Positions 44,106 to 53,052 of a stretch of DNA of 64,000 bases are shown here, piece after piece (position 1 is the stretch's first letter; each line of letters starts with the position of its first letter). The stretch covers positions 62,001-126,000 of the forward strand of contig CAWGNS010000006.1 in NCBI GenBank assembly GCA_963824095.1, in the 5' to 3' direction. This DNA is from JBBDWJ01 sp963824095 (GTDB lineage: Bacteria > Acidobacteriota > Terriglobia > Bryobacterales > UBA6623). The notes below the pieces were generated by a model, which was not told where the DNA came from, made no database searches, and worked only from the letters and a program-made list of their open reading frames with translations. The position numbers and the translations under genes were made by a program.

Positions 44106-45254
44106 TCATCGGAAAGGCCGCACTAGCTTTCCCAGGATCGCCGGGTGCTTGGCTCCGGTTGCCGAGGGTAGATTCGCCGGGCGGCCGTGGTAGGTCTCGT
44201 GGGCCAGCACGGCGAAGGCGATGGCTTCCTTGGCGTCGGTGTCGATGTTGAAATCGTTCGACTCGCGAAACTCGACCTGGCTCAGCACCTTCTTCATGCG
44301 GCCCATCAGTTCCGGATTACGCAGCCCGCCGCCCGAGACGATCATCTGGTCGAGCGGCATGTGCGGCGCGACGAAACGCCGCAGTGCGTCGGCGACGCTG
44401 TCGGCGGTGAAGGCGGTGACGGTGGCCACCAGGTCCGGCGGAGCCAGTCCGTGGTCAAGCAGGTCGGAGACAAACTCTACCCCAAACTGCTCGCGGCCGG
44501 CGCTCTTGGGCGGCGGCTGTTTCAGGTAGGGCGCGTCCAATAACTCGGCGAGTAAACTGTCGTCGACCTTCCCCGAGGCCGCCATGCGCCCGTCGCGGTC
44601 ATAGCCCATCGTGCCGCGCGAAAACTGCGAGACCAGCGCGTCGATCAGCATATTGCCCGGGCCGGTATCGAAGGCGATAACCTGTTCGGGGGCGGCCTCG
44701 GGTGGAATCGCGGTGACGTTGGCGATGCCGCCGATGTTCAGCGAGACCCTGCCGAGCTTCGCGTCGCGATAGAGCAGGTAGTCGACATAGGGCACCAGCG
44801 GCGCGCCTTGCCCGCCGGCGGCCATGTCGGCGGGACGGAAGTCCGCCACCACCGGAACCCCGGTGCGCTCGGCGATGAGGGCCGGCTCGGCAATCTGCAA
44901 AGTGCTGGCCATCGGCCGCCCGTAGAACTCCGTGGCGACCGCCTGGTGATAAATCGTCTGGCCATGCGAACCGATCAGGTCGAGGCTCTGCGGTGGAACC
45001 TGCGAGCGGCGGCAGGCTTCGAGCACCGCCTCGGCGAACAACTCGCCGAGCAAAAAGTTGAGCTGGCTGATGCGCGAGGTGTGGGTGTCGGCGTTCGACA
45101 CCGAAAGCACGGCACGGCGGACCGCCGGCGGGTATTCCACCGTATGATGCGCCAGCGGCAAGACGCGCTGCTCGAACCCCGCGCCCCGAATATCGACAAT
45201 GGCCACATCGATGCCGTCCACCGAAGTGCCGCTGATCAAACCGGCAACAAGCAT
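44106..45254 (-). CDS. anmK: Anhydro-N-acetylmuramic acid kinase
   Basis: 382-residue AnmK. It converts 1,6-anhydro-MurNAc from peptidoglycan turnover to MurNAc-6-phosphate with ATP. The N-terminal phosphate motif GLISGTSVDGIDVAIVD, GSHGQTIYH, PLVPYVDYLLYRD, GGIANVTAIP, DTGPGNMLIDAL and the late nucleotide-site motif VSGGGLRNPELM are all present, and the length is normal. It acts in the cytoplasm. No murQ or other recycling gene is nearby. Confidence 0.95.
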   Translation of the reverse strand: MLVAGLISGTSVDGIDVAIVDIRGAGFEQRVLPLAHHTVEYPPAVRRAVLSVSNADTHTSRISQLNFLLGELFAEAVLEACRRSQVPPQSLDLIGSHGQTIYHQAVATEFYGRPMASTLQIAEPALIAERTGVPVVADFRPADMAAGGQGAPLVPYVDYLLYRDAKLGRVSLNIGGIANVTAIPPEAAPEQVIAFDTGPGNMLIDALVSQFSRGTMGYDRDGRMAASGKVDDSLLAELLDAPYLKQPPPKSAGREQFGVEFVSDLLDHGLAPPDLVATVTAFTADSVADALRRFVAPHMPLDQMIVSGGGLRNPELMGRMKKVLSQVEFRESNDFNIDTDAKEAIAFAVLAHETYHGRPANLPSATGAKHPAILGKLVRPFR

Positions 45255-45401
45255 GAACGACCATTTTAAGCGTTGGCCCGTGGGTAACGGTGGGCGGGGG
45301 AGTGGGGAGTCTTACTTTCCTGGCATGCCGGCCGTGCGAGCGGAGTGACGCGCAGTATGACCCAGGCAGCGAGGAAACACCCGCCAAGCAACAAGAACCG
45401 A

Positions 45402-45597
45402 AAACAGAGCCGCGGGCGGAAGCCCGCGGGCCGCCGGCAGCGGCAGAAAAACAGGGGGAAAGAGACCGTCGCCGGCCGCGAGGGGCATCGCCGTTTGCCG
45501 CCGCACTCGGACCAGGAACGTGATTCGCCGCCGCCGCGGCCTTTCACCCCGCGCCGCGCGCGGCTTCGGCCCGCCGGCTTTCGCCTGCGGCTCTGTT
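45402..45597. repeat. Family A bipartite inverted repeat
   Basis: Left end 45402-45435 (AGAGCCGCGGGCGGAAGCC) and right end 45565-45597 (GGCTTTCGCCTGCGGCTCT), core about 130 bp. The gap 45255-45638 holds nothing else recognisable. Confidence 0.7.
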
Positions 45598-45638
45598 GTG
45601 GGTGATCCTACTTCGGTAGGCCCGTGTCTCCGGAACGC

Positions 45639-48260
45639 TCAGGCCGACTTCCTGCGTCGTAGCCGTTCTTTCCACTCGTGCAGCAGGCTCAGCGCTTCGA
45701 TCGGCTTCAACTCGTCGAGGTTGATACTCCTCAACTCGTCGCCGATGCCCTCGTCGCAGGGAGTGAAGATGGACACCTGCACCGGCGTGGAGTGCGATTC
45801 GATCGATAGTTCCTCGGATACCGATTGCTCGCGTTCTTCGTGGCGCTTGAGCACCGAGCGGGCGCGGTTGACGACTTCGTCGGGCAAACCGGCCAGGCGC
45901 GCCACTTCGATGCCGTAGCTGCGGTCGGCGCGGCCCGGTTCGACCTTGCGCAGGAACAAGATGCCGTCGCCCGCTTCCTTTACCGACACGTGCAGGTTGG
46001 TCACGCCGGTGAGCACTTCGGCGAGCTCGGTCAGCTCGTGATAGTGGGTCGCGAACAAGGTCTTCGCGCGCGTTTGGGCATGGATGTGCTCAACCACGGC
46101 CCAGGCGATCGACAAGCCGTCGAAAGTGGAAGTTCCCCGCCCTACCTCGTCGAGCAGAATCAGGCTGTGGGGCGTGGCGGTATTGAGGATCTGCGCCGTC
46201 TCGGTCATCTCCACCATGAACGTCGAACGGCCCAGCGCCAGATTGTCGCTGGCTCCGATGCGGGTGAAAATGCGATCGACGATCGGCAGCGTCGCGCTGG
46301 CGGCCGGCACGAACGAGCCGATCTGCGCCAGGATCGAGATCAGCGCCACCTGCCGCAGATAAGTCGACTTGCCGCCCATGTTGGGCCCCGTAATCACCGC
46401 CAGCAGGTTGTCGCTGTTGTTGAGGTAAACGTCATTGGGGATAAAGCGATCGCCCGAGTCGGTTTCCATCAGCCGTTCGACGACGGGGTGCCGGCCGCCG
46501 GCAATCTGGATGGCGCCTTGCGAGTTGAACTGTGGGCGCACATAGTCGTATTCGGCGGCCACCAGCGCCAGCCCACACAGGCAGTCGAGCTCGGCCATCG
46601 CAGCGGCGGTGGCGCGTATGCGCTGCGCCTCGGCGGCGACGGCGGCGCGCAAGTCCTCGAACAGCTTGCGCTCGCACTCCTCGATGCGCTCCTCGGCCTC
46701 GAGTACCTTGCGCTCGTATTCCTTGAGCTCGGGCGTGGTGAAGCGCTCGTGATTCACCAGGGTCTGCTTGCGCTCGTAGTAGTCGGGCGCCAGCGCCAGG
46801 TTCGGCTTCGACACCTCGATATAAAAGCCGAAGACATTGTTGAAGCGGATCTTCAGCGAGCCAATACCGGTCGCCGCCTTTTCGCGCGCTTCCATCTGCG
46901 CGATGTAGGTGCGGCCGTTCTGGCGCAGGTCGCGCAGCTCGTCGAGCGCCGGGTCGACTCCGGCGCGGACCACGCCGCCGTCGGAAAGATGCAGCGGCGG
47001 TGCGTCGGCGATCGTCTTGAGGATGCGGTCGCGGACGTCGGGCAGATCCTCCAGGCGCTCATAAAGATCGCTCAGACGCGGCGATTTGAGCTGCGAGACC
47101 AGCGCCCGCAACATCGGCAGCCCGTGCAGCGAGATGCCCAGCGCCAGCAGTTCGCGCGGCGAGGCCGAGCCGATCGTGACGCGCGAAAGCAGCCGCTCGA
47201 TGTCGAGCACGCTGCCCAGCTCGCGCCGAATCTCGGTGCGCGTGATCGTCTGGCGGCTGAGTTCTTCGACGCCGTCGAGGCGCGATTCGATTTCCCGGCG
47301 ATCGAGCGACGGCCGCGACAGCCATTGCCGCAGCAGCCGCGCGCCCATGCTGGTCTCGGTTTTGCGAATCACCGACAGCAGCGTCGATTCCTCGGGCCCG
47401 CCAAACAGCGGCTCGACCAGCTCGAGGTTGCGCACCGTCACCAGGTCGAGCGCCATCCAGTCCTGCTGATCGTAAAACCGCGGCGGGTCGAGATGCTCCA
47501 AGGCTACGCGCTGCGTATCGCGCACGTAGTGCAGAATGGCGCCGGCGGCGCGAATAGCGGCGCCGTGCCCGGCCGCCCCCAGCCCGTCGAGCGAGTGCAG
47601 CTTGAAGTGCGCGCACAGCGTGCGCTGCGCGTAGTCGAGATCGAAGACCCAGGCGTCGATTTCGGTGCGCAGATACTTCGCGCCGCGTTCGGCCGCGGCG
47701 GTTTCGCCCGCAAACAACGGTCCGGCCGAGGCAAACAACACTTCGCGCGCGCCCAGATGATCGAGCGCGGCCGGCGCCTCGCCCGGCTCCATCTCGGTCA
47801 TCCGAAACTCGCCGGTCGAGATGTCGGCATAGGCCAGGCCACTGCGCTTGCCGTCGTGGACCACCGCGGCGAGATAGTTGTTCTCGTTGGCGCGCAAAAG
47901 GTTCGCGTCGCTGGCCGTGCCCGGCGTGACGATGCGCGTCACTTCGCGCCGCACCAGCTTCTTGGTCTTCTTGGGGTCTTCGACCTGATCGCAGATCGCC
48001 ACGCGGTGGCCCTTGGCGATCAGCTTCGCGATATAGCCGTCGGCGGAGTGCGCCGGCACGCCGCACATCGGAATCGGCTGCCCCTTCTCCTTGTTGCGCG
48101 ACGTCAGCGTGATCTGCAACTCGCGCGACGCCACCAGCGCATCGTCGTAGAACAGCTCGTAGAAGTCTCCTAGCCGGAAAAGCAGGAGCGCGTTGGGAAC
48201 TTGCTTCTTGATCGAGTGGTATTGACGCATCAAGGGCGTCGAAGGGAGAGAGGCATCCAT
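45639..48260 (-). CDS. mutS: DNA mismatch repair protein MutS
   Basis: 873-residue MutS. The mismatch-recognition domain begins with the characteristic stretch LLLFRLGDFYELFYDDA (the Phe-x-Glu analogue lies here), then connector, lever and clamp domains. The ATPase has Walker A GPNMGGKSTYLRQ (about residues 625-637), LILLDEVGRGTSTFDG (Walker B) and a helix-turn-helix dimer region (AGLPDEVVNRARSVL). It acts in cytoplasmic post-replicative mismatch repair. No mutL is in the window. Length and motifs are normal. Confidence 0.97.
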   Translation of the reverse strand: MDASLPSTPLMRQYHSIKKQVPNALLLFRLGDFYELFYDDALVASRELQITLTSRNKEKGQPIPMCGVPAHSADGYIAKLIAKGHRVAICDQVEDPKKTKKLVRREVTRIVTPGTASDANLLRANENNYLAAVVHDGKRSGLAYADISTGEFRMTEMEPGEAPAALDHLGAREVLFASAGPLFAGETAAAERGAKYLRTEIDAWVFDLDYAQRTLCAHFKLHSLDGLGAAGHGAAIRAAGAILHYVRDTQRVALEHLDPPRFYDQQDWMALDLVTVRNLELVEPLFGGPEESTLLSVIRKTETSMGARLLRQWLSRPSLDRREIESRLDGVEELSRQTITRTEIRRELGSVLDIERLLSRVTIGSASPRELLALGISLHGLPMLRALVSQLKSPRLSDLYERLEDLPDVRDRILKTIADAPPLHLSDGGVVRAGVDPALDELRDLRQNGRTYIAQMEAREKAATGIGSLKIRFNNVFGFYIEVSKPNLALAPDYYERKQTLVNHERFTTPELKEYERKVLEAEERIEECERKLFEDLRAAVAAEAQRIRATAAAMAELDCLCGLALVAAEYDYVRPQFNSQGAIQIAGGRHPVVERLMETDSGDRFIPNDVYLNNSDNLLAVITGPNMGGKSTYLRQVALISILAQIGSFVPAASATLPIVDRIFTRIGASDNLALGRSTFMVEMTETAQILNTATPHSLILLDEVGRGTSTFDGLSIAWAVVEHIHAQTRAKTLFATHYHELTELAEVLTGVTNLHVSVKEAGDGILFLRKVEPGRADRSYGIEVARLAGLPDEVVNRARSVLKRHEEREQSVSEELSIESHSTPVQVSIFTPCDEGIGDELRSINLDELKPIEALSLLHEWKERLRRRKSA

Positions 48261-48283
48261 AGAGCAGCGAGAGAGCGACTCCG

Positions 48284-48289
48284 ATTATA
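48284..48289 (-). promoter_or_regulatory. -10 box of the mutS promoter
   Basis: A perfect TATAAT on the minus strand, 24 bases before the mutS ATG. The matching -35 region (about 48306-48312, TTTCGC) is weak. The leader would be short. Confidence 0.55.
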
Positions 48290-48539
48290 CCCGAGCGTTG
48301 CAGGACGCGAAAGAGTTTTCCGCGCGTATGCACGCACCTACGACGCACTTTTTACGAACTGTTTGCGCTCGACCGATTTCGGATTGTACGACGTAGCACA
48401 GTGCTGTAAATATTGGGCAAAGCGAGCGCGAAATCTTGACTTCGAACACCCATTCCTGCATTGCCCCGCGCAGAGAAGCAAGCGCGCCGGCCGGGGCGAT
48501 TCGCATGGCGGTGCTCCCGATGCCACGGCGCGCCACCGC

Positions 48540-49826
48540 TCAAGGCATCCTCAACGGCGGAATGTTTTTGGGGTCGAGCACGCGCCCGTCGACGATCACC
48601 GTCGAGATGCTGCGCGAATTGGAAATGTTGTCGAGCGGGTTCTTATCCAACACCAGCACATCGGCCAGCTTGCCTTCCTCGACCGTGCCGAGGTCGTTTT
48701 CGCGCTGCAGAAACTGCGCGCCGGTCTTGGTGGCGGCCACCAGCACCTGCATCGGCGTCAACCCCGACTCGTGGAGCATCTCGAGTTCGCGATGGTAGGC
48801 AAAGCCGCGCGGCGCAAAGGGAACGTCGGAATGCGACCCGACCACGAGCCGCACGCCGGCCTCGTTGAGCACGCCGACGTATTCCTTCATGTGCTGTGTC
48901 GCCAATACCTTTTCGGCGCTGTCCTTATCCTTCGGATCGGGTCGTCGCTCGAACACCGCCAGGGTGGGGTCGACGAACACCTTGCGCTCGGCGAGGTAGC
49001 GCGCCAGATCGAGCGCCTGTTCCGAACGCGGATCGATGCCGGCCCACATGCGGTAACGGCCGTCGTCGCGGGCGCTGTTGTCGGCGAGGATCTGCTGGCG
49101 ATAGCGCTCGGCTTGCATCGGCGGAATCAGCGCGATGCCCAAAGAGGTGATGTGCTCGACGCCGTCGAGGCCGGCTTCCACCGCGTAGCGCACGTTGAGG
49201 ATCTCCAGGTGCGCCGTCACCGGGACGCGCAGGCGATGCGCCTCATCCACCGCGGCGCGCACCGCATCGAGCGGCAAGCGAAAGTAGATCTTGATGGCCG
49301 TCGCCCCGCGGCCGACCTCGCGGCGCACCAGCAGACGGGCTTCCTCGGGGCTCAGAATCACCACCGAGTCTTTGGGGTAAGCGGGGTTGGGCCCGTCGAG
49401 GTGCGGCCCGCACAGGAACAGCCGCGGCGCCGCGATGTTGTGCTCGGCCTGCCAGCGGCGCACCGGCTCGAACAATTCCATCCAGGCGCCCGGATCACGC
49501 GCCGAGGTGACCCCGTTGGCCACAAACAAAGGCACCATCGTGGGGTCGTCGGCGATGTGGAAATGCAGATCGACAAACCCCGGCAGCAACGTTTTGCCGG
49601 AAGTATCGATGCGCTCGACGCCGGCCGGAGCCGCGAAGCTGCCGCGAGGCCCGACGCGCGCGATGCGATTGCCGCGGATCAGAACCTGCGCGTCCTCGAC
49701 CGGAGTGCTCCCGCTGCCATCGATCAGGCGTCCACCGTCCAGCAGAATGCTTTGCTGCGCCCGAGCGGGCAAGCCGCCGAGGCCAAGCAAGACCATCCAA
49801 ACGAAACCAAAGCGAGCAAGACCCAT
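48540..49826 (-). CDS. Secreted amidohydrolase (imidazolonepropionase-like)
   Basis: 428 residues with a signal peptide (VWMVLLGLGGLPARAQ). The metal-dependent hydrolase site is complete: VDLHFH (His88, His90), ATAIKIYF (Lys179, possibly carboxylated), TAHLEI (His206), GVEHITS (His225) and GSHSDVP (Asp334). These belong to the amidohydrolase superfamily with cyclic amidase, dipeptidase or prolidase activities; the exact substrate is unknown. The start at 49826 is chosen because it gives the signal peptide; a neighbouring ATG at 49841 is possible. It is divergent from the GntR gene. Confidence 0.88.
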   Translation of the reverse strand: MGLARFGFVWMVLLGLGGLPARAQQSILLDGGRLIDGSGSTPVEDAQVLIRGNRIARVGPRGSFAAPAGVERIDTSGKTLLPGFVDLHFHIADDPTMVPLFVANGVTSARDPGAWMELFEPVRRWQAEHNIAAPRLFLCGPHLDGPNPAYPKDSVVILSPEEARLLVRREVGRGATAIKIYFRLPLDAVRAAVDEAHRLRVPVTAHLEILNVRYAVEAGLDGVEHITSLGIALIPPMQAERYRQQILADNSARDDGRYRMWAGIDPRSEQALDLARYLAERKVFVDPTLAVFERRPDPKDKDSAEKVLATQHMKEYVGVLNEAGVRLVVGSHSDVPFAPRGFAYHRELEMLHESGLTPMQVLVAATKTGAQFLQRENDLGTVEEGKLADVLVLDKNPLDNISNSRSISTVIVDGRVLDPKNIPPLRMP

Positions 49827-49854
49827 CCGTCGATAGTACATCGTTCGGCATCGC

Positions 49855-50140
49855 TGGGGCAGGCGTCCCGCCTGCCCCAGGTTTGGCCCGTTGCACTCGC
49901 TGGCGCTGCTGTGGCGCGGGCCTCCGGCCGGCAGGGCCGACCTGGAGGTCGGCCTTGCTATTTTCCGTCCCATGCGATTGTTGTGTCTCCCGAGATAGTC
50001 GCGTCTCACGGGATGCTTGCGGTGCATTGACCTGGAAAGAACCTCGGTCCCGAAGGCCGACGCAGCCGGCGGGGGGCCCGCGCCACACCTTGAGGTGCGC
50101 GGAAAGGGCCAGAGTGGAGGGGTAGGCCTCCGGCCTGCCC
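49855..50140. repeat. Cluster of family D and E palindromes
   Basis: A D-type palindrome at 49855-49880 (GGGGCAGGCGTCCCGCCTGC), E-type ends at about 49912-49935 and 50068-50095, and a D palindrome at 50121-50140 (GGTAGGCCTCCGGCCTGCC). They fill most of the 529-bp gap 49827-50355 between two divergent genes. An extra GC-rich repeat lies at about 50190-50235. Confidence 0.5.
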
Positions 50141-50355
50141 CAAAGCCGCGCGGCCCAAGCGAAAAGCCAACACGGGCGGACTCAAACACAGGACGTCGGC
50201 ATGGACGCCGACGCCGCAGGCCAACAGGCCTGCGCCACTTGCCGGACGTCCAGCTTCTTCAGCTGCTCTGGAGCGCCGCGGCCAACCCGCCGATACACCA
50301 TGCAGGGAAAGGTCCTACACAGGTTCCCCCATACGCATCCCTTGCGAGGTGGCCC

Positions 50356-51084
50356 TTGAGCGATTCCAACGGCTGGTCCACGTTCTCGACTCTCGACCAA
50401 GCTTCGTTGCCCGAAAAGATCGCCGCGGTGGTGCGCGCGGCCATCGTTCGCCGGCGTTTGCAAGCCGCCGACCCGGTGGTCGAAAGCCGTCTGGCCAAGA
50501 AAATGGGCGTCGGCCAGAACGCGGTGCGCGAGGCGCTGCAGACGCTGGAGTTCGAAGGCTTCGTGCGCAAGGTTCCCAACATCGGCAACTTCGTTACGAA
50601 ACTCTCGCCACGCGATGTCGATGAGGTTTTCCGGCTGCGGATCGAGCTCGAAGCGCTGGCCGTTTACTGGGCGCGCGAGAAAGGCCGGCCCAACGCCGAC
50701 GACCTGGCGCGGCTGGGCCGGCATCTCGACGACTGCGCTCAGGCGGCCCGCGCCGGCGACTTCGCCGCCTACGCGCTGGCTGACACCGAATTCCACCGCT
50801 GTCTGTGGAAGACCGCCGGTAGCGTGTATCTCGAAAAGTGCCTCGCCCTGGCCGCGGTGCCGCTGTTGTCGGGCGCGCTATTCGACTCCAACGGCCAGCC
50901 GCAGTTGGATCTCAACGCCCTGGTCGGTCAGCACCGCGAGTGGATCGAGTTCATCGCCGCGAAACCCCCGCGCGTCGCCTACATCTATACCAGGAACCTG
51001 ATCGCGGCCTTCTGGGGACAACTCCAAACGGCCCTGGCCCCTGCCTCCAACTCACCACTCCCAAAAACAGAGCCGCAGGCGTAA
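50356..51084 (+). CDS. GntR-family (FadR/FCD) transcriptional regulator
   Basis: 242 residues. The N-terminal winged helix-turn-helix includes PVVESRLAKKMGVGQNAVRE and ALQTLEFEGFVRKV (residues about 20-75), followed by an all-helical FCD ligand domain (VFRLRIELEALAVYWARE, DTEFHRCLWKTAGS) in which Asp and His residues could bind metal and effector. The start is TTG at 50356 with GAGG seven bases upstream; longer frames pass through repeats. The stop codon lies inside a family A repeat (51066-51100), so the last residues (KTEPQA) are repeat-encoded. The target may be neighbouring genes. Confidence 0.87.
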   Translation: MSDSNGWSTFSTLDQASLPEKIAAVVRAAIVRRRLQAADPVVESRLAKKMGVGQNAVREALQTLEFEGFVRKVPNIGNFVTKLSPRDVDEVFRLRIELEALAVYWAREKGRPNADDLARLGRHLDDCAQAARAGDFAAYALADTEFHRCLWKTAGSVYLEKCLALAAVPLLSGALFDSNGQPQLDLNALVGQHREWIEFIAAKPPRVAYIYTRNLIAAFWGQLQTALAPASNSPLPKTEPQA

Positions 51085-51100
51085 GCCGGCGGCTCTGTTG
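51066..51100. repeat. Collapsed family A palindrome (no core)
   Basis: AGAGCCGCAGGCGTAAGCC runs directly into GGCGGCTCTGTT: the two family A ends are fused with almost no core. It overlaps the end of the GntR gene and supplies its stop codon. Confidence 0.7.
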
Positions 51101-51144
51101 TCGGTGGTCTTGTCTGCTGCCCGAGAGTCGAAATCCGGTTGACC

Positions 51145-52491
51145 TTATGTCTTGGCCTGGCTCCCGCCGCTGCGCAGAAACCAGAAGCCCGCCAGGCCCG
51201 CGATCAGTGAGGCCAGCAGAATGCCGGTCTTGGCCGTCTCCAGCGTTTCGAGGTCCGAAAAGGCCAGGCCGGCGATAAACAGCGACATCGTGAAACCGAT
51301 GCCACCCAGTACGGCCGCTCCGTAGATGTGACGCCAACTCACGCCGCTGGGCAGCGAGGCCAGGCCCAAGCGCACCGCCAGCCACGAAAACGCCGTGATG
51401 CCGATCTGCTTGCCCAGCACCAGCCCGACCGTCACGCCCAAGGTCACCGGCTGCGTCAGCGCGGCGGTGACCCCCTCGCCTAAGGCCACGCCGGCGTTGG
51501 CCAGCGCGAACAGCGGCATGATGAAGAAAGCCACCCAGGGGTGCAGCGCCTCTTCCAGCCGCTGCAGCGGCGTCTCGACGTTCTCGCAGGCCTTCTCGAG
51601 CGCCCGCACCGCGGCGTGCTTGGTACCGAAGTGCAGCGGCTCCAGGCCCGGCTCGACTTTGCGCTCGACCTCGGCGAGCATGAAGCGCCCGGCCTCGACG
51701 AAGCGCCGTTCGTCGATCAGGCTGCTGGCCGGAATGGTCATCGCCCCCAGCACGCCGGCGATCGTGGCATGGACGCCCGAAAGCAGAAATGCCAGCCACA
51801 CCACCGAGCCCAGCACCCAGTACACCAGCGGGTTGCGCACTCCCAAGCGGTTCGCCGCCGCCATCAACGCCAGAAACAGAAACCCGACGCCCAGCGCCGG
51901 CAGCGAAATCTCCGAGGTATAGAACAGCGCGATCACCAGCACCGCGCCCAGGTCGTCGACAATCGCCAGCGCCGTCAGAAACACCTTCAGCGAATCGGGA
52001 ACGCCCTTGCCCACCAGCGCCAGCACTCCCAGCGCAAAGGCGATATCGGTCGCCATCGGGATGCCCCAGCCCGACACCTCGGGCGTGCCGGCATTGAAGG
52101 CGAAATAGAGCAGCGCCGGCGCGACCATGCCGCCCAGCGCGGCGGCGATCGGCAGCGCCGCCTGCCGCGGCGAGGACAGCTCGCCGGTCAGGATCTCGCG
52201 CTTGATCTCCAGCCCGACGACGAAGAAGAAAATCGCCATCAGCCCGTCGTTGATCCAAAGCTCGAGCGGTTTGGCCAGCAGGTGGCCGCCGAAGCCCAAG
52301 GTGACCGTGGTGTGCCAGATCTCGTGATAGGAGTGCGACCAGGGGGAGTTCGCCCAAGCCAGCGCCACCACCGTGAACGCCAGCAGCAGCACGCCGCCCG
52401 ACGCCTCGGTGTGCGCGAACTGCTGAAACGGGCGAATGATCGTATCGATCGGCCGCTGCCCGGGCTCGTGCTTGGAGATGCGTGCGCTCAT
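51145..52491 (-). CDS. nhaA: Na+/H+ antiporter NhaA
   Basis: 448-residue inner-membrane antiporter with about 12 helices. Essential residues are present: the ion-site Asp in IPMATDIAFALGVLAL and the double Asp in ALAIVDDLGAVLVIA, matching the Asp residues of E. coli NhaA. The insertion between helices (DERRFVEAGRFMLAEVERKV and onwards) is the usual longer loop in many non-enteric NhaA proteins. It exports Na+ in exchange for H+ and aids pH and salt tolerance. The start at 52491 (MSARISKHEPGQRP) is preferred over an upstream start at 52539. Confidence 0.95.
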   Translation of the reverse strand: MSARISKHEPGQRPIDTIIRPFQQFAHTEASGGVLLLAFTVVALAWANSPWSHSYHEIWHTTVTLGFGGHLLAKPLELWINDGLMAIFFFVVGLEIKREILTGELSSPRQAALPIAAALGGMVAPALLYFAFNAGTPEVSGWGIPMATDIAFALGVLALVGKGVPDSLKVFLTALAIVDDLGAVLVIALFYTSEISLPALGVGFLFLALMAAANRLGVRNPLVYWVLGSVVWLAFLLSGVHATIAGVLGAMTIPASSLIDERRFVEAGRFMLAEVERKVEPGLEPLHFGTKHAAVRALEKACENVETPLQRLEEALHPWVAFFIMPLFALANAGVALGEGVTAALTQPVTLGVTVGLVLGKQIGITAFSWLAVRLGLASLPSGVSWRHIYGAAVLGGIGFTMSLFIAGLAFSDLETLETAKTGILLASLIAGLAGFWFLRSGGSQAKT

Positions 52492-52635
52492 GGAAATCGG
52501 CGATTGCCGCCGCGGCAAACCCGGCCCCGGTATCCCCATTCTGACGCATCGTCCGCCGCTGGGTTACAAAGGTTGCCGAATTGGTGACGCAGGAAGCTCT
52601 GCCGGGGTCCGCTGTTCAGCCGCGTAGCAAGCGCC

Positions 52636-52937
52636 AACAGAGCCGCAGGCGTAAGCCGGCGGGCCGAGCCGGCAGACAGCAGGCGGGGCGAAGCGCCGGT
52701 ATCGGCCTTCGGTATCGGCCTTCTTTCCACAGATTCCCGACAGGTCCGCACTGTTTCGTGTGCCGCAAGGGCCGGCCAACCGCGAGCGGGTCCCAGAAAG
52801 CTGCGGGTGCATATCGGCCGCGGCTACGTACCGGCCTTGGGTACGTACTGGCCGGGTCCGTTCCAAGCGGTGCGGTTCATGCCGTTCCACCCAATTGTCG
52901 GCGATTCGGCCCGCAGCCTTCCGCCAGCGGCTCCGTT
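52636..52937. repeat. Family A bipartite inverted repeat (right end degenerate)
   Basis: Left end 52636-52669 (AGAGCCGCAGGCGTAAGCC) and a decayed right end at about 52905-52937 (CCGCCAGCGGCTCCGTTTTC). A family G palindrome (AACCTCCAGGTTTG) follows at 52952-52971. The 561-bp gap 52492-53052 has no gene. Confidence 0.6.
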
Positions 52938-53052
52938 TTCGCGAGTCCTGCCCGGAACCTCCAGGTTTGCCGCATCCCGATTCCTCAGGACGTAGGGCCC
53001 CAAAGCAAAGAAGCCGAGGAGGGTCCCCGGGTAGCGGGCATTTCCGCAGGCC

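Noticed and set aside
45825..48173. Long plus-strand open frame opposite mutS
   Set aside because: MutS motifs are complete on the minus strand; the plus-strand peptide is rich in Arg, Gln and His with no domain.
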